Shown here one piece after another: positions 14,517 to 23,022 of a stretch of 43,174 nucleotides of DNA. The position numbers were made by a program, and so were the translations under genes. The first letter of the stretch is position 1. Every line of letters starts with the position of its first letter. The stretch comes from Lachnospiraceae bacterium M18-1 (GTDB lineage: Bacteria; Bacillota; Clostridia; Lachnospirales; Lachnospiraceae), in NCBI GenBank assembly GCA_000403295.2, contig KE159605.1, forward strand, positions 1,602,484 through 1,645,657, written 5' to 3'. The notes beneath the pieces were generated by a model. That model worked only from the letters and a program-made list of their open reading frames with translations. It was not told where the DNA came from and did no database searches.

Positions 14517-15193
14517 GGTTAAAAAAGTTGTTTTTATTGGATATGAGGTTTCAAGCAAGATATGGTTTCTATTTTTTATATGCAGTGTTGACCGTAATTT
14601 ATATAATAATTCTTTTTGCACTTCCCGAAAGCTGGGAAGAAAAAGCCGCTGCAATTTTAATCTTTTCAGACCCTGCATCAATGGGGCTGTTCTTCATGGG
14701 TGCGATTGTCCTTTTGGAAAAGAACCAGCATACAACCTGTGCATTGGCAGTTTCTCCTGTCCATGCAGCGGAATATGTTATTGCTAAAGTCAGTTCATTA
14801 TCTGCAATTTCACTTGTTGTTGCAGCTATTTTAGCGTTATCCACAGGTTCGGATCATTTACACATTGTGCTTTTTGGTACGCTTATATCCAGTGTGATAT
14901 TTACATTGCTTGGAATAATCGTGGCAACAAAAATTGCAGGCCTTAATCAGTTTATATTGTGGACTGTGCCAATCGAAGCCGTTTGCTTTGTTCCTGCAAT
15001 TTTGCATTTATTTAAAATTACTCCTGCATGGTGCAGGTATTATCCTGTCAATGTTTGTATGGATATGGTTTCAGGGCATTCTTCGTCTGCAATAGGTTTT
15101 TTGGGCGCAATGTCAATGACGGTCATTCTATTTGTGCTTTCAAGATTTTGTGTCTTGAAAATGTGGGATAGCATGGGAGGTGTAAAGCTATGA
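14513..15193 (+). CDS. ABC-2 type permease subunit 1 (fluoroquinolone-export-like)
   Basis: 226 residues with about six membrane segments: YGFYFLYAVLTVIYIIILFA, MGLFFMGAIVLLEKNQ, ISLVVAAILALST, VIFTLLGIIVATKIAG, FILWTVPIEAVCFVPAILHL and a C-terminal one. The charged LLEKNQHTTCALAVSPVHAA loop after the second segment is characteristic of permeases annotated as fluoroquinolone-export type. Start and stop overlap neighbouring genes by 4 bases at both ends, showing tight coupling. It is half of a heterodimeric membrane unit. Confidence 0.85.
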   Translation: MRLKKLFLLDMRFQARYGFYFLYAVLTVIYIIILFALPESWEEKAAAILIFSDPASMGLFFMGAIVLLEKNQHTTCALAVSPVHAAEYVIAKVSSLSAISLVVAAILALSTGSDHLHIVLFGTLISSVIFTLLGIIVATKIAGLNQFILWTVPIEAVCFVPAILHLFKITPAWCRYYPVNVCMDMVSGHSSSAIGFLGAMSMTVILFVLSRFCVLKMWDSMGGVKL

Positions 15194-15900
15194 AAGCAAT
15201 TAGATTAAGTTTTTTCCAAATGGCAGCAGCTATGCGGCGGGACATGATGCTGTTTGCGTCTTGCTTTGCGCCAATCCTTGCAGGCTTTTTCTTTCGGTTT
15301 GCAATACCTTTATTAGAAACTGCTTTGACAGACGTTTTTCATATGATGGCAGTCATTTCTCCCTATTACAAGTTGGTTGATATCCTGTTTGCAATGCTGC
15401 CGTCCACTATGTTCTGCTTTGTTTCAGCAATGGTTTCTTTAGAAGAAAAGGACGAAAAGACAGCCGTCTATTTATTCATTACACCTTTAGGAAAAACAGG
15501 CTACATACTCGCTCGGTTTGGTGTTCCTTCTGTTATCGCATTTCTCGCGACTCTGATTCTATTGCCTGTTTTTAAACTGACGGCTATTTCCCCGCCAACC
15601 ATTTTATTACTGGCGGCAGGAGGAACTCTGCAGGGCATGATTGTCGCATTGCTTGTACTAACGATTTCATCAAACAAATTAGAAGGTATGGCAGTAACAA
15701 AGTTATCTACGCTTACCATTTTGGGCGCAGTTATCCCATTTTTCATTAAATCAGATATACAGTATATAATATCTCTGCTGCCTTCTTTTTGGATTGGAAA
15801 AGCGATTTTAGAAAATATGCCGCTTTATATGCTTCCCGCATTTGTTTTGTCTGCTGTGTGGATTTGCTTCCTGTTAAAACGATATTTGAGAAAAGTGTAG
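15190..15900 (+). CDS. ABC-2 type permease subunit 2
   Basis: 236 residues with about six hydrophobic segments. The LEEKDEKTAVYLFITPLGKT loop after segment two parallels the equivalent loop of subunit 1 and marks it as its partner. The start overlaps the stop of subunit 1 by 4 bases. The last segment (YMLPAFVLSAVWICFLL) is followed by a basic tail, KRYLRKV. The operon ends here; no clear terminator is seen before the next promoter at 15986. Confidence 0.85.
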   Translation: MKAIRLSFFQMAAAMRRDMMLFASCFAPILAGFFFRFAIPLLETALTDVFHMMAVISPYYKLVDILFAMLPSTMFCFVSAMVSLEEKDEKTAVYLFITPLGKTGYILARFGVPSVIAFLATLILLPVFKLTAISPPTILLLAAGGTLQGMIVALLVLTISSNKLEGMAVTKLSTLTILGAVIPFFIKSDIQYIISLLPSFWIGKAILENMPLYMLPAFVLSAVWICFLLKRYLRKV

Positions 15901-15985
15901 CGTACTATTCCTTTTCATCCAAATGACACATCCCGGTAATAATAGGTATCATTAATATCATCCCCGTGAAACCTGAATTTTTGTA

Positions 15986-16014
15986 TTGTCGTATATTCTT
16001 GGTTATGGTATGAT
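15986..16014 (+). promoter_or_regulatory. Promoter of the DUF4062 gene
   Basis: TTGTCG (15986-15991) and TATGAT (16009-16014) are separated by 17 bases, with TGG just before the -10 box as an extended -10 element. The start codon is 20 bases downstream. Confidence 0.6.
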
Positions 16015-16033
16015 TACACCAGAGGGAATGATT

Positions 16034-17302
16034 ATGAATAAAAAATTACAAGTGTTTGTATCATCTACATATACTGACTTGATTGAAGAACGCCAGGCTG
16101 CCGTACAGGCAATTCTTGATGCAGGCCATATTCCTGCGGGAATGGAATTATTTAAAGCCGGAAAATCACAAATGAAGACGATCCGGAACTGGATAGACGG
16201 GTCTGATGTATATATGCTTATTCTGGGCGGCCGTTACGGAACTATAGAAGAAGATTCTGGTTTAAGTTATACAGAACTTGAATATAATTATGCCGTTTCT
16301 AAGAATATGCCTGTATTTGCAGTCATTTTAGAAGAGAGCTTCTTATTGACCAAAGCTGCCGCAAAAGGTAAGTATAAAATTTTTGAAAAAGAATGTATAG
16401 ATCACTATGAACGTTTTAAATCTGTTGTTGAATCAAATATCGTCAAATTTGTCAGCAATATCGATCAAATACCTGCTATCATACATTCACAGATGCATGA
16501 CATCTCAACTGATCCGGATTATAATCTGACCGGATGGATCAAGTCTTCACAATATGCAGACAATCTAAAGCAGCAGTCTATTTCTGCGCTTCATGACAGC
16601 TTAAGGAATACGCTGAAAGAATTAGCATATAGAAGTACAGCGAAAGATATCTCAACCTGCACAAATGCAATTTCATCTGAAATCGCAAAAATTTTAGAAA
16701 TAAAAGCAATATTGGAATCTTCGCAGAGGATCATACGGTTACGCCTTTTGGAACGCCCTGATTTTATAAAAGTGACCACAACGCATATCATGAAATTTTC
16801 ATATATAAAAGCGCATGAGCCTTATTTCAAATTATATTTGGAAACGACAAAACAGCAGTGTGAATCCTTTAGAGTTGAGAATCTGACAATTGACAGTATT
16901 GATTATACGCCGCAGATACAGCTTTGCCAGGACTGTAATACAAGCAGAGGCCAATTTGTTTATAACGTGAAAAGCGATTTTATCCCTCCGGATTTAGAAT
17001 CCTGCGATATCCATTATGTTTGCAGTTATGAATGCCCCATACTCGATTTTTTTCAAACACACAGGCTTTCATATCCATGTAATCACTTTTCTGTATCAGC
17101 AATGTTAGAAAATGATACCAATGATCAGTATTCTATCCTTGGTTCTACATTTTCTTCATTTAGCAAGATACATTTTGACGATTATAAAGCATCTGAGATG
17201 CATAATATCGGTATGTGCAATATGAATCTTCCAAATTGGTCCTTACCCGGCGCCGGTTATGCGATCACCATAAAAAGAAAGTCATCAGATAATCATATCT
17301 GA
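16034..17302 (+). CDS. DUF4062 domain protein
   Basis: The start is the ATG at 16034 (AGAGGG 7 bases upstream), 422 residues. Residues 1-85 are a typical DUF4062 domain: LQVFVSSTYTDLIEERQAAV, GHIPAGMELF, and the SDVYMLILGGRYG/LSYTELEYNYA strand-helix units. The fold is related to TIR/nucleoside-deoxyribosyltransferase-like domains and is often found at the N-terminus of STAND NTPases and defence proteins. No NTPase motifs follow here. A helical middle (residues 160-250) leads to a C-terminal beta-rich domain with several Cys (CQDCNTSRG, CSYECPI). The gene stands alone, next to a mobile-element border. A defence or signalling role is inference. Confidence 0.75.
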   Translation: MNKKLQVFVSSTYTDLIEERQAAVQAILDAGHIPAGMELFKAGKSQMKTIRNWIDGSDVYMLILGGRYGTIEEDSGLSYTELEYNYAVSKNMPVFAVILEESFLLTKAAAKGKYKIFEKECIDHYERFKSVVESNIVKFVSNIDQIPAIIHSQMHDISTDPDYNLTGWIKSSQYADNLKQQSISALHDSLRNTLKELAYRSTAKDISTCTNAISSEIAKILEIKAILESSQRIIRLRLLERPDFIKVTTTHIMKFSYIKAHEPYFKLYLETTKQQCESFRVENLTIDSIDYTPQIQLCQDCNTSRGQFVYNVKSDFIPPDLESCDIHYVCSYECPILDFFQTHRLSYPCNHFSVSAMLENDTNDQYSILGSTFSSFSKIHFDDYKASEMHNIGMCNMNLPNWSLPGAGYAITIKRKSSDNHI

Positions 17303-17359
17303 GCCAAGGGGCCCTGATCAGCAGCGCGGAAGACAAGGCTGCGGGTGATAACCGCATCA

Positions 17360-17408
17360 CTGCAGGATATTGCTGCGATCCATGATACCTCGCAGCAATA
17401 TCCTGCAG
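17360..17408. terminator. Long perfect hairpin between convergent genes
   Basis: The arms 17360-17378 and 17390-17408 are perfect 19-base inverted repeats (starting CTGCAGGATATTGCTGCGA) with an 11-base loop. It lies between the convergent DUF4062 and sbcC genes. No T-run follows, so it may act as a bidirectional terminator, a 3' stabiliser, or a repeat element. The rest of the 17303-17567 gap holds no gene that I can support. Confidence 0.55.
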
Positions 17409-17567
17409 TCAGACAGCCTTTCCCGGCAGACGGGCATCAGATAAGCCTTACCACCGCCGCGAAAAACTGAGACCCCCTTTTTCAGGGCAGCCCGTTTTCC
17501 CGAATCATAATATAGATTCTGCGTATTTCCCGCCAATCATGCAAGGTCTGCCCGGCGGAAGAAGCCA

Positions 17568-20500
17568 TTATCCTCCCGTCACTTCCACACAGCTTCCAAC
17601 TCCTTCCCGGCTCCGCTGCTTCGTCACCACGATCTTCCGCTCGATCCGTTCCTTCAGTTCCGCCACATGGGAAATGATCCCCACCATACGGTTCCCTTCC
17701 GTCAGCCCCGCCAGCGCCTTCACCGCCTGATTCAAAGCCTCCTCATCCAGAGATCCAAAGCCCTCATCCACAAACATGGCGTCCAGCCGGATCCCGCCTG
17801 CACAGGACTGAATTTCATCCGACAGTCCCAGCGCCAGAGACAGAGACGCCTGAAAAGACTCCCCGCCGGACAGCGTCTTGACGCTCCGCTCTGTCCCGTT
17901 ATAATGGTCAATGACATTGAGTTCCAGCCCGGCCTTCTCCCGCTTGCCGTCTCCGCCCTCCTGTCGTTTCAATTCATACTGGCCGCTGCTCATGGTCATC
18001 AGCCGCAGGTTTGCCCGGCGCAGGATTCTGTCAAAATACGTCATCTGGATATAGGTTTCCAGTTCGATCTTCCGCTTCCCGGTCAAAGTCCCGTTGGCCG
18101 TATCTGACAAAGCCTTTACCCACACAAATTCCTGCTCTACAGCGATCATCGTCTGCTGCCGGTCACTGACCGCCTCATAGATATCCCGGTTCTTTTTTCC
18201 TGCCGCATACCGCTCCGCCCTCCTTCGGGACAGCAGCGCTTTTTCCTCCGACAGCTTCTGCTTTCTCTCCCGGATTTCCTCCTCCCGCAAAGGTTCATCG
18301 GACTGCATCTGCACTTCCAGCTCCCGGACCGCCGCCTGCAGCGCCGCCAGTTCTTCCCTGCACTTCCGGAAATTCTGTTCCGCCTCTTCCCTTTCCTTCT
18401 GGAGAAAATGCAGCTTCTCCCGGAACTCTCCGGCCTGTCCTTCCATTTCCTCCCTCGTCTGCTCCCCGATGATCTCCGTCAGATCATCCTTTTGCTCCTC
18501 CAAATGCTTCCGTTCCGCGTCCAGCCGTGTCAAAAAAAGATCCGCCCGGACCACCGTTTCCTCCTCCTGGCGCATTTCCTCTTCCAGCTTCGGAATCAAT
18601 CCTTCCAGATATTTTTTGCGCTTTCTGTTTCTGCGATTTTCGGCAATCTCCCCGTCCAGTTCCTCCAGTTCCTTATCCAGCAGCCGGGTCCCGCCGGTTA
18701 CCGTCCGAAGCAGTTCTTCCTCTCCCAGCTCTGCCGCATTACCATAAGAGTCCCCCCAGGGCATTCCCGGTACAAGAAGAAGCTCTTCCATCTGCTTCCG
18801 GTTTTCCATGCGCCGGGACTTCAGGATTTCCAGACGGCTCTCCTGTCCCCGGATCCTCTCCCGGCATGTTTCCAGTTTCTTTTCCAGCTTCCTGCTCTTT
18901 TCCGAAAGCCGGCTGCGCAGTTCCAGTTCCATCCGGATCTGCTGCTCCCGGAACGCAAACGCTTCTATCTGTTTCCTCAGCCAGTACGATGCGGACTCCA
19001 GCGCAGCCTTCCGTCTCTCATCCATGTCAGCCCCTGCTCCGAAAACCTTCTCATCCATACATACGCAATCTGCTTCCCGATCTGCTTCCTTCTCACCCGT
19101 ACATACATCACATGAATCCGACACCGCTGCTTTCTCCCCCGCACATACATCACATGCACCCACTGCCGCTGCTTTCTCCCCCGCACATACATCACATGCA
19201 TCCACTGCCGCTTCCTTCTCATCCGCACATACAGAACATGCATCTGCTGCCGCTGCCTTCTCACCCGTACATACAGAACATGCATCCGCTGCCGCACTCA
19301 CTTCCCTGCTCTCCCTGCCTGCATCCAGCTCCGCACGTGCCTCTCCGATCCGGCTCAGCCTGACATCCAGCTGCTGCCCCAGGGCCATACTCCGGCCCGC
19401 AAGCGAATCCACATCTGCCCGCAGGTCTTTCATCTGCTCCCCAAGCGCCGACAGACGTTCTTCCAGGTCCTCAGCCTCCTGCAGTCCGGCATCATACCGC
19501 TCTTTTTTCTCTCTTGCCCTCTCCTGCTCCTTTTGCAGCTCTTTCAAATGCATCTCCAACGTTCGTTTCATCTCAGCCAGCTCTCCGGCAGTCAATGCTC
19601 CGGTCCGCTGCGCCTCCTGCTCCATTGCAGAAACTCCCGCCGCTTCCTTCCCGATCCTTCGCAGTTCCCCTTCCTCTTCTTCCACCTGCTCCGAAAGATG
19701 CCGGATCTCCCCGCTGATCTTCTCCACCTTCCGCTCCGCTTCCGACAGCTCCCGCTTTTTCTCGTCCAGCGCCCCTTTCTCCGGCGCCTCCCCTGCCAGC
19801 ACCGCCGGCTCCGGATGGTGCCGCGCCCCGCATACCGGACACTTCTCCCCCTCCTTCAAATGTTCCGCCAGCATTCCCGCCTGGGCGTCAAAAAACCTCT
19901 GTTCCAGTCCATAATACACATTCCGCAGCCTCTCCCATTCCTTCGAAGCCGCCGAATAATCCTCCTGCTGTTTCTTCCGCTTCTTCTCATACCCCTTCAA
20001 ACGCTTTTCGTGCCCCAGGAAATCCTCCAGAACCTGCTTCTGCAGCTTGGCCCCATGCCGGTACTCCACCTCCTCACGCTCCGCATTTTTCAGAGGCCGC
20101 ATCTCTTCTTGCAGCTTCAACAGCATTTCCTTCCATGTCCGCTCCTGCTCCGTCAGCCCGGCCAGCATTCCCTCAGCTTTCACCTGCTGTCCCCGTACCG
20201 CATCCCACTCCATACGGCACGCTTCCAGCTCCGCCTTCTCCTTCTCCAGTCCTTCCCGTCTCCCGGTCAGTCCGACCAGCAGAGCATCCCGGTCCCGCAA
20301 AGCCTCCGCCTGCTGCCCGGCTGCTTCCAGCTCTCCTGCCAGATCCTTTTCCTGCGCCGCTGCCGCTTCCTTCTCAGCCTCGCAGCTTTCTTGCTCCACC
20401 TGCATCTCCAGATACAATTCTCCCTGCTGCCAGAGTCCTTGCCGCTGTTTTTCCAGTCCTTCCTTCCTGTGCAGCAGACGTTCCCGTTCCTCTCCTGCAG

Positions 20501-21662
20501 TTTCCAGCGTTTCCTGCTCCTTCTTCTTTTCCCCGATCTCCAGCTTCAGATCTCCGGCACACAGCAAAGCCTTTTCCCGTTTCTCCCGCTCCCCGGCAAT
20601 CCGTACTGCCTGCAGTTCCATTTCTTCCTGCAATTTTTCCATAGCATGGTATCTTTTCAGGCTCTCCTCTGCCTGCCGGATCAAGACTGCCAGTTCCTCT
20701 TCCTTGGCCCCCGACTTCAGGGCCTTCTCCCGAATCTCTCCGGCCTGTTCCAATGCCTCCCGTTTCTCCTCCAGGGCTGCCCGTTTTTCCTCCAGAAGTA
20801 CCGCCATCTGCCGGAAATGTTCCGCCTTTCCCAAAAGCTGGTCCTCCTGCTGGATCTTCTCCTCCAGGCCGGACAACTGCCCGTCCAGCTGCTCCAATGC
20901 CACCCCGTCCTGCTCCAAAAGCTCCTGAAGAATCTCCAGTCCTCTCCCTACCCTGCCTTCAAACTTTACTTTCCGCAGGCTTTCCAGCTCCAGACTGATC
21001 TCCGGACTGTCCTCGCAGGCCGCCCCCGACAGATACTGGCTGATACTCCTTCGGATCTCGTCATATTCCTTCCACCGTTCCTTTGCCGCGTCACGCAGCC
21101 GGTTCTGCACCTCCTGGTACAGTCCGGTATGAAAGATCTGCCGGAAGATTTCCCCCCGCTCCTGGGTTCCCGCCAGCAGAAGCTTCTGAAAATCCCCCTG
21201 TGCGATCATGGCGATCTGGGTAAACTGCCGGTAATCCAGACCGATCACTTCCTCCACAGCCCGGGTCGCCTCCCGCATCCGTGTCACCGGCTGTCTGCCG
21301 TCAAAAAAAGAGAGCTCCGCGTCCGCTTTCTGCATCGTATACCCGGTCCCCCGTCCCTTGGGCCGGAGGTATTCCGGATTTCGTCTGATCCGATACCTTT
21401 TTTCCCGATAAACAAATTCCAGCTCCACGAAGGTCGGAACCTCCTCCCCGGCATATTTGCTCCGGAACATCCCCGCCTCCCGAACATTCCCGCTGGCCTC
21501 CCCGTACAGCGCAAAAGTGATGGCGTCAAAAATGGTGGTCTTCCCCGCCCCCGTATCTCCCGTAATCAGAAAAAGCCCCCGGTCCCCCAGCCTGGAAAAA
21601 TCAATCTCCGTTTTTCCGGCATAAGGTCCGAAAGCACTGATTGTCAGCTTTTGTGGTCTCAT
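17568..21662 (-). CDS. sbcC: SbcC, exonuclease subunit of the SbcCD (Mre11-Rad50-like) complex
   Basis: The start is the ATG at 21662 (AAGGGG upstream), 1364 residues. SbcC is the SMC-like ATPase that works with SbcD nuclease to cut hairpins and blocked DNA ends. Visible are Walker A GDTGAGKT (35-42), a Q-loop region (QIAMIAQGDFQKLL), two long coiled coils, the zinc hook CPVC (about 608-611), the ABC signature LSGGESFQASLSLALG, and Walker B AMFVDEGFGSLDE near residue 1290. The unusual part is residues 790-873: six tandem 14-residue repeats of the form ACxVCxGEKxAAx in the second coiled coil, adding twelve cysteines. The protein is about 200-300 residues longer than many SbcC proteins. GC content is clearly higher than in the flanking regions. 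Confidence 0.95.
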   Translation of the reverse strand: MRPQKLTISAFGPYAGKTEIDFSRLGDRGLFLITGDTGAGKTTIFDAITFALYGEASGNVREAGMFRSKYAGEEVPTFVELEFVYREKRYRIRRNPEYLRPKGRGTGYTMQKADAELSFFDGRQPVTRMREATRAVEEVIGLDYRQFTQIAMIAQGDFQKLLLAGTQERGEIFRQIFHTGLYQEVQNRLRDAAKERWKEYDEIRRSISQYLSGAACEDSPEISLELESLRKVKFEGRVGRGLEILQELLEQDGVALEQLDGQLSGLEEKIQQEDQLLGKAEHFRQMAVLLEEKRAALEEKREALEQAGEIREKALKSGAKEEELAVLIRQAEESLKRYHAMEKLQEEMELQAVRIAGEREKREKALLCAGDLKLEIGEKKKEQETLETAGEERERLLHRKEGLEKQRQGLWQQGELYLEMQVEQESCEAEKEAAAAQEKDLAGELEAAGQQAEALRDRDALLVGLTGRREGLEKEKAELEACRMEWDAVRGQQVKAEGMLAGLTEQERTWKEMLLKLQEEMRPLKNAEREEVEYRHGAKLQKQVLEDFLGHEKRLKGYEKKRKKQQEDYSAASKEWERLRNVYYGLEQRFFDAQAGMLAEHLKEGEKCPVCGARHHPEPAVLAGEAPEKGALDEKKRELSEAERKVEKISGEIRHLSEQVEEEEGELRRIGKEAAGVSAMEQEAQRTGALTAGELAEMKRTLEMHLKELQKEQERAREKKERYDAGLQEAEDLEERLSALGEQMKDLRADVDSLAGRSMALGQQLDVRLSRIGEARAELDAGRESREVSAAADACSVCTGEKAAAADACSVCADEKEAAVDACDVCAGEKAAAVGACDVCAGEKAAVSDSCDVCTGEKEADREADCVCMDEKVFGAGADMDERRKAALESASYWLRKQIEAFAFREQQIRMELELRSRLSEKSRKLEKKLETCRERIRGQESRLEILKSRRMENRKQMEELLLVPGMPWGDSYGNAAELGEEELLRTVTGGTRLLDKELEELDGEIAENRRNRKRKKYLEGLIPKLEEEMRQEEETVVRADLFLTRLDAERKHLEEQKDDLTEIIGEQTREEMEGQAGEFREKLHFLQKEREEAEQNFRKCREELAALQAAVRELEVQMQSDEPLREEEIRERKQKLSEEKALLSRRRAERYAAGKKNRDIYEAVSDRQQTMIAVEQEFVWVKALSDTANGTLTGKRKIELETYIQMTYFDRILRRANLRLMTMSSGQYELKRQEGGDGKREKAGLELNVIDHYNGTERSVKTLSGGESFQASLSLALGLSDEIQSCAGGIRLDAMFVDEGFGSLDEEALNQAVKALAGLTEGNRMVGIISHVAELKERIERKIVVTKQRSREGVGSCVEVTGG
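19044..19294 (-). repeat. 42-bp tandem repeat (six units) inside sbcC
   Basis: Six consecutive 42-bp units encode 14-residue repeats centred on C-S/D-V-C followed by xGEK or xDEK. The middle units are nearly identical, and the last one (EADCVCMDEK) has drifted. The frame is kept throughout, as multiples of 14 codons require. Confidence 0.85.
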
Positions 21663-21758
21663 ATTCTTCCCCTTTTCCATAAATGAGAACAAAAGTGCGC
21701 TTCGCACACTCCCGCATTGTTACATTTTTAGCAGCACAGCTCTTGTTCCGTGTGCTTC

Positions 21759-22889
21759 TCACTTCTCCTGTACCCTCTGGATCAATTCCCGCACAAATGC
21801 CTCCTGCTTCTCGCTCATCGCCTGGTTATTCTGCAGCTCATAAAACTCCCCGAACAGTTCCAGCTCCGACTTTTCCTCCACTCTGCAAGCTCCGTTCACT
21901 TCCCCGCTCTCCCGGGTCCGCCTGTTGTCATATTCCAGCCGCATGAGGTTCGGATAGATGACCCGCAGCTTCTGCAGCCCGTCCGGTATATCCTCCTCAT
22001 CCGTCAGCGTGATCTGCACATAATCCTCCAGATTCGTATCCTGATAAAAGGACCGGTCCGTCACCTCCATATAAGTCCCCCGGATCCGCCGCATATCCCG
22101 AAGGGGCTTTAACCGGATCTTCCGGATCTCCACATTCCCCTTTTCTCTCAGTTCCGCCACCGTCACTGACTTTTCCTGCTCCGCCTCAGAAAAGGAATAT
22201 TTCAAAGGTGTCCCGCAATAGCGGACCGTCTCCCTTCCCACATGCTGCGGACTGTGGAGATGCCCCAGAGCCACATAGTCAAATCCATCAAATACTGCCA
22301 CGTCCACGTTGTCCAGCCCGCCTACCAGAATCTCCTCCGACTCGCACCGGGCAGCCCCGGTCACAAACTGATGGGCCGCCAGGACATTTCTCACAGATGG
22401 ATCGATCTCCATATGCTCCACAGCCGCGCGCACCGCATCCTGGTAGCTGTCGATTTCCTCCTCCTCAAAGACATGCCGCACCGAAGCCGGCTTCACAAAT
22501 GGCAGAAGATACACCCGCACCTCCCCAAAAGAATCCTCCAGAGAAATATACTCCACCTTCCCGTCATATACCGGAGACAGATATACTCCTCTGCTGGAAA
22601 ACAGCTGTGCTCCAAATGCCACCCGCTCCGCCGAGTCATGGTTCCCGCTGACCGCAAAGACCGGCGCCCCCATCTTTGCCAGCCGGGTCAGAAACGCATC
22701 CAGCACCCGCACTGCCTCCGCCGGGGGCACCGGCTTGTCATACAGATCCCCCGCCAGGATCACTCCGTCAGCCTGCTCCTTCTCCACAAGCTCCAGGATC
22801 TGCGCCAATATATACTTCTGGTCCTCCAGCATGGAAAACTCATTCACCCGCTTTCCAATGTGGAGATCTGATAAATGTATGAATTTCAT
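21759..22889 (-). CDS. sbcD: SbcD, nuclease subunit of SbcCD
   Basis: The start is the ATG at 22889 (GGAG upstream), chosen over an upstream frame start because the conserved MKFIHLSDLHIGKR motif begins there; 376 residues. The calcineurin-type metallophosphoesterase motifs are all present: DLHIG (metal 1), GDLYDKPVPP, GNHDS, and GHLHSPQHV. The C-terminal third (ITLTDEEDIPDGLQKLRVIY onward) is the capping domain that binds SbcC. It lies upstream of sbcC on the same strand with a 96-base gap and probably forms an operon with it. Confidence 0.95.
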   Translation of the reverse strand: MKFIHLSDLHIGKRVNEFSMLEDQKYILAQILELVEKEQADGVILAGDLYDKPVPPAEAVRVLDAFLTRLAKMGAPVFAVSGNHDSAERVAFGAQLFSSRGVYLSPVYDGKVEYISLEDSFGEVRVYLLPFVKPASVRHVFEEEEIDSYQDAVRAAVEHMEIDPSVRNVLAAHQFVTGAARCESEEILVGGLDNVDVAVFDGFDYVALGHLHSPQHVGRETVRYCGTPLKYSFSEAEQEKSVTVAELREKGNVEIRKIRLKPLRDMRRIRGTYMEVTDRSFYQDTNLEDYVQITLTDEEDIPDGLQKLRVIYPNLMRLEYDNRRTRESGEVNGACRVEEKSELELFGEFYELQNNQAMSEKQEAFVRELIQRVQEK

Positions 22890-22965
22890 GAATTTTTCTC
22901 CATTCTGTTTTGTATTCTGCGATTGACAATTTATCACCTCACTGCCCTTTTATATACTTTTTCTT

Positions 22966-22995
22966 ATTCTAGCATATGGCTATAGGGGAGCACAA
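22966..22995 (-). promoter_or_regulatory. Candidate promoter of sbcD-sbcC
   Basis: On the minus strand TTGTGC (22990-22995) and TAGAAT (22966-22971) are 18 bases apart, with TGC before the -10 box. No clear terminator separates this from the glycosyltransferase gene that ends at 23023. Confidence 0.45.
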
Positions 22996-23022
22996 GGTAA
23001 AACATCCAACCCAGATCCAGAA

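Noticed and set aside
19044..19294. Regular repeat that could be taken for a CRISPR array
   Set aside because: Units are contiguous 42-bp coding repeats without unique spacers and keep the sbcC frame.
19533..21686. A 717-codon plus-strand frame and several others opposite sbcC and sbcD
   Set aside because: They are antisense shadows of GC-rich, Glu/Lys/Leu-rich coding sequence; the products are Pro/Leu/Ser/Arg-rich without domains and have no sensible start sites.
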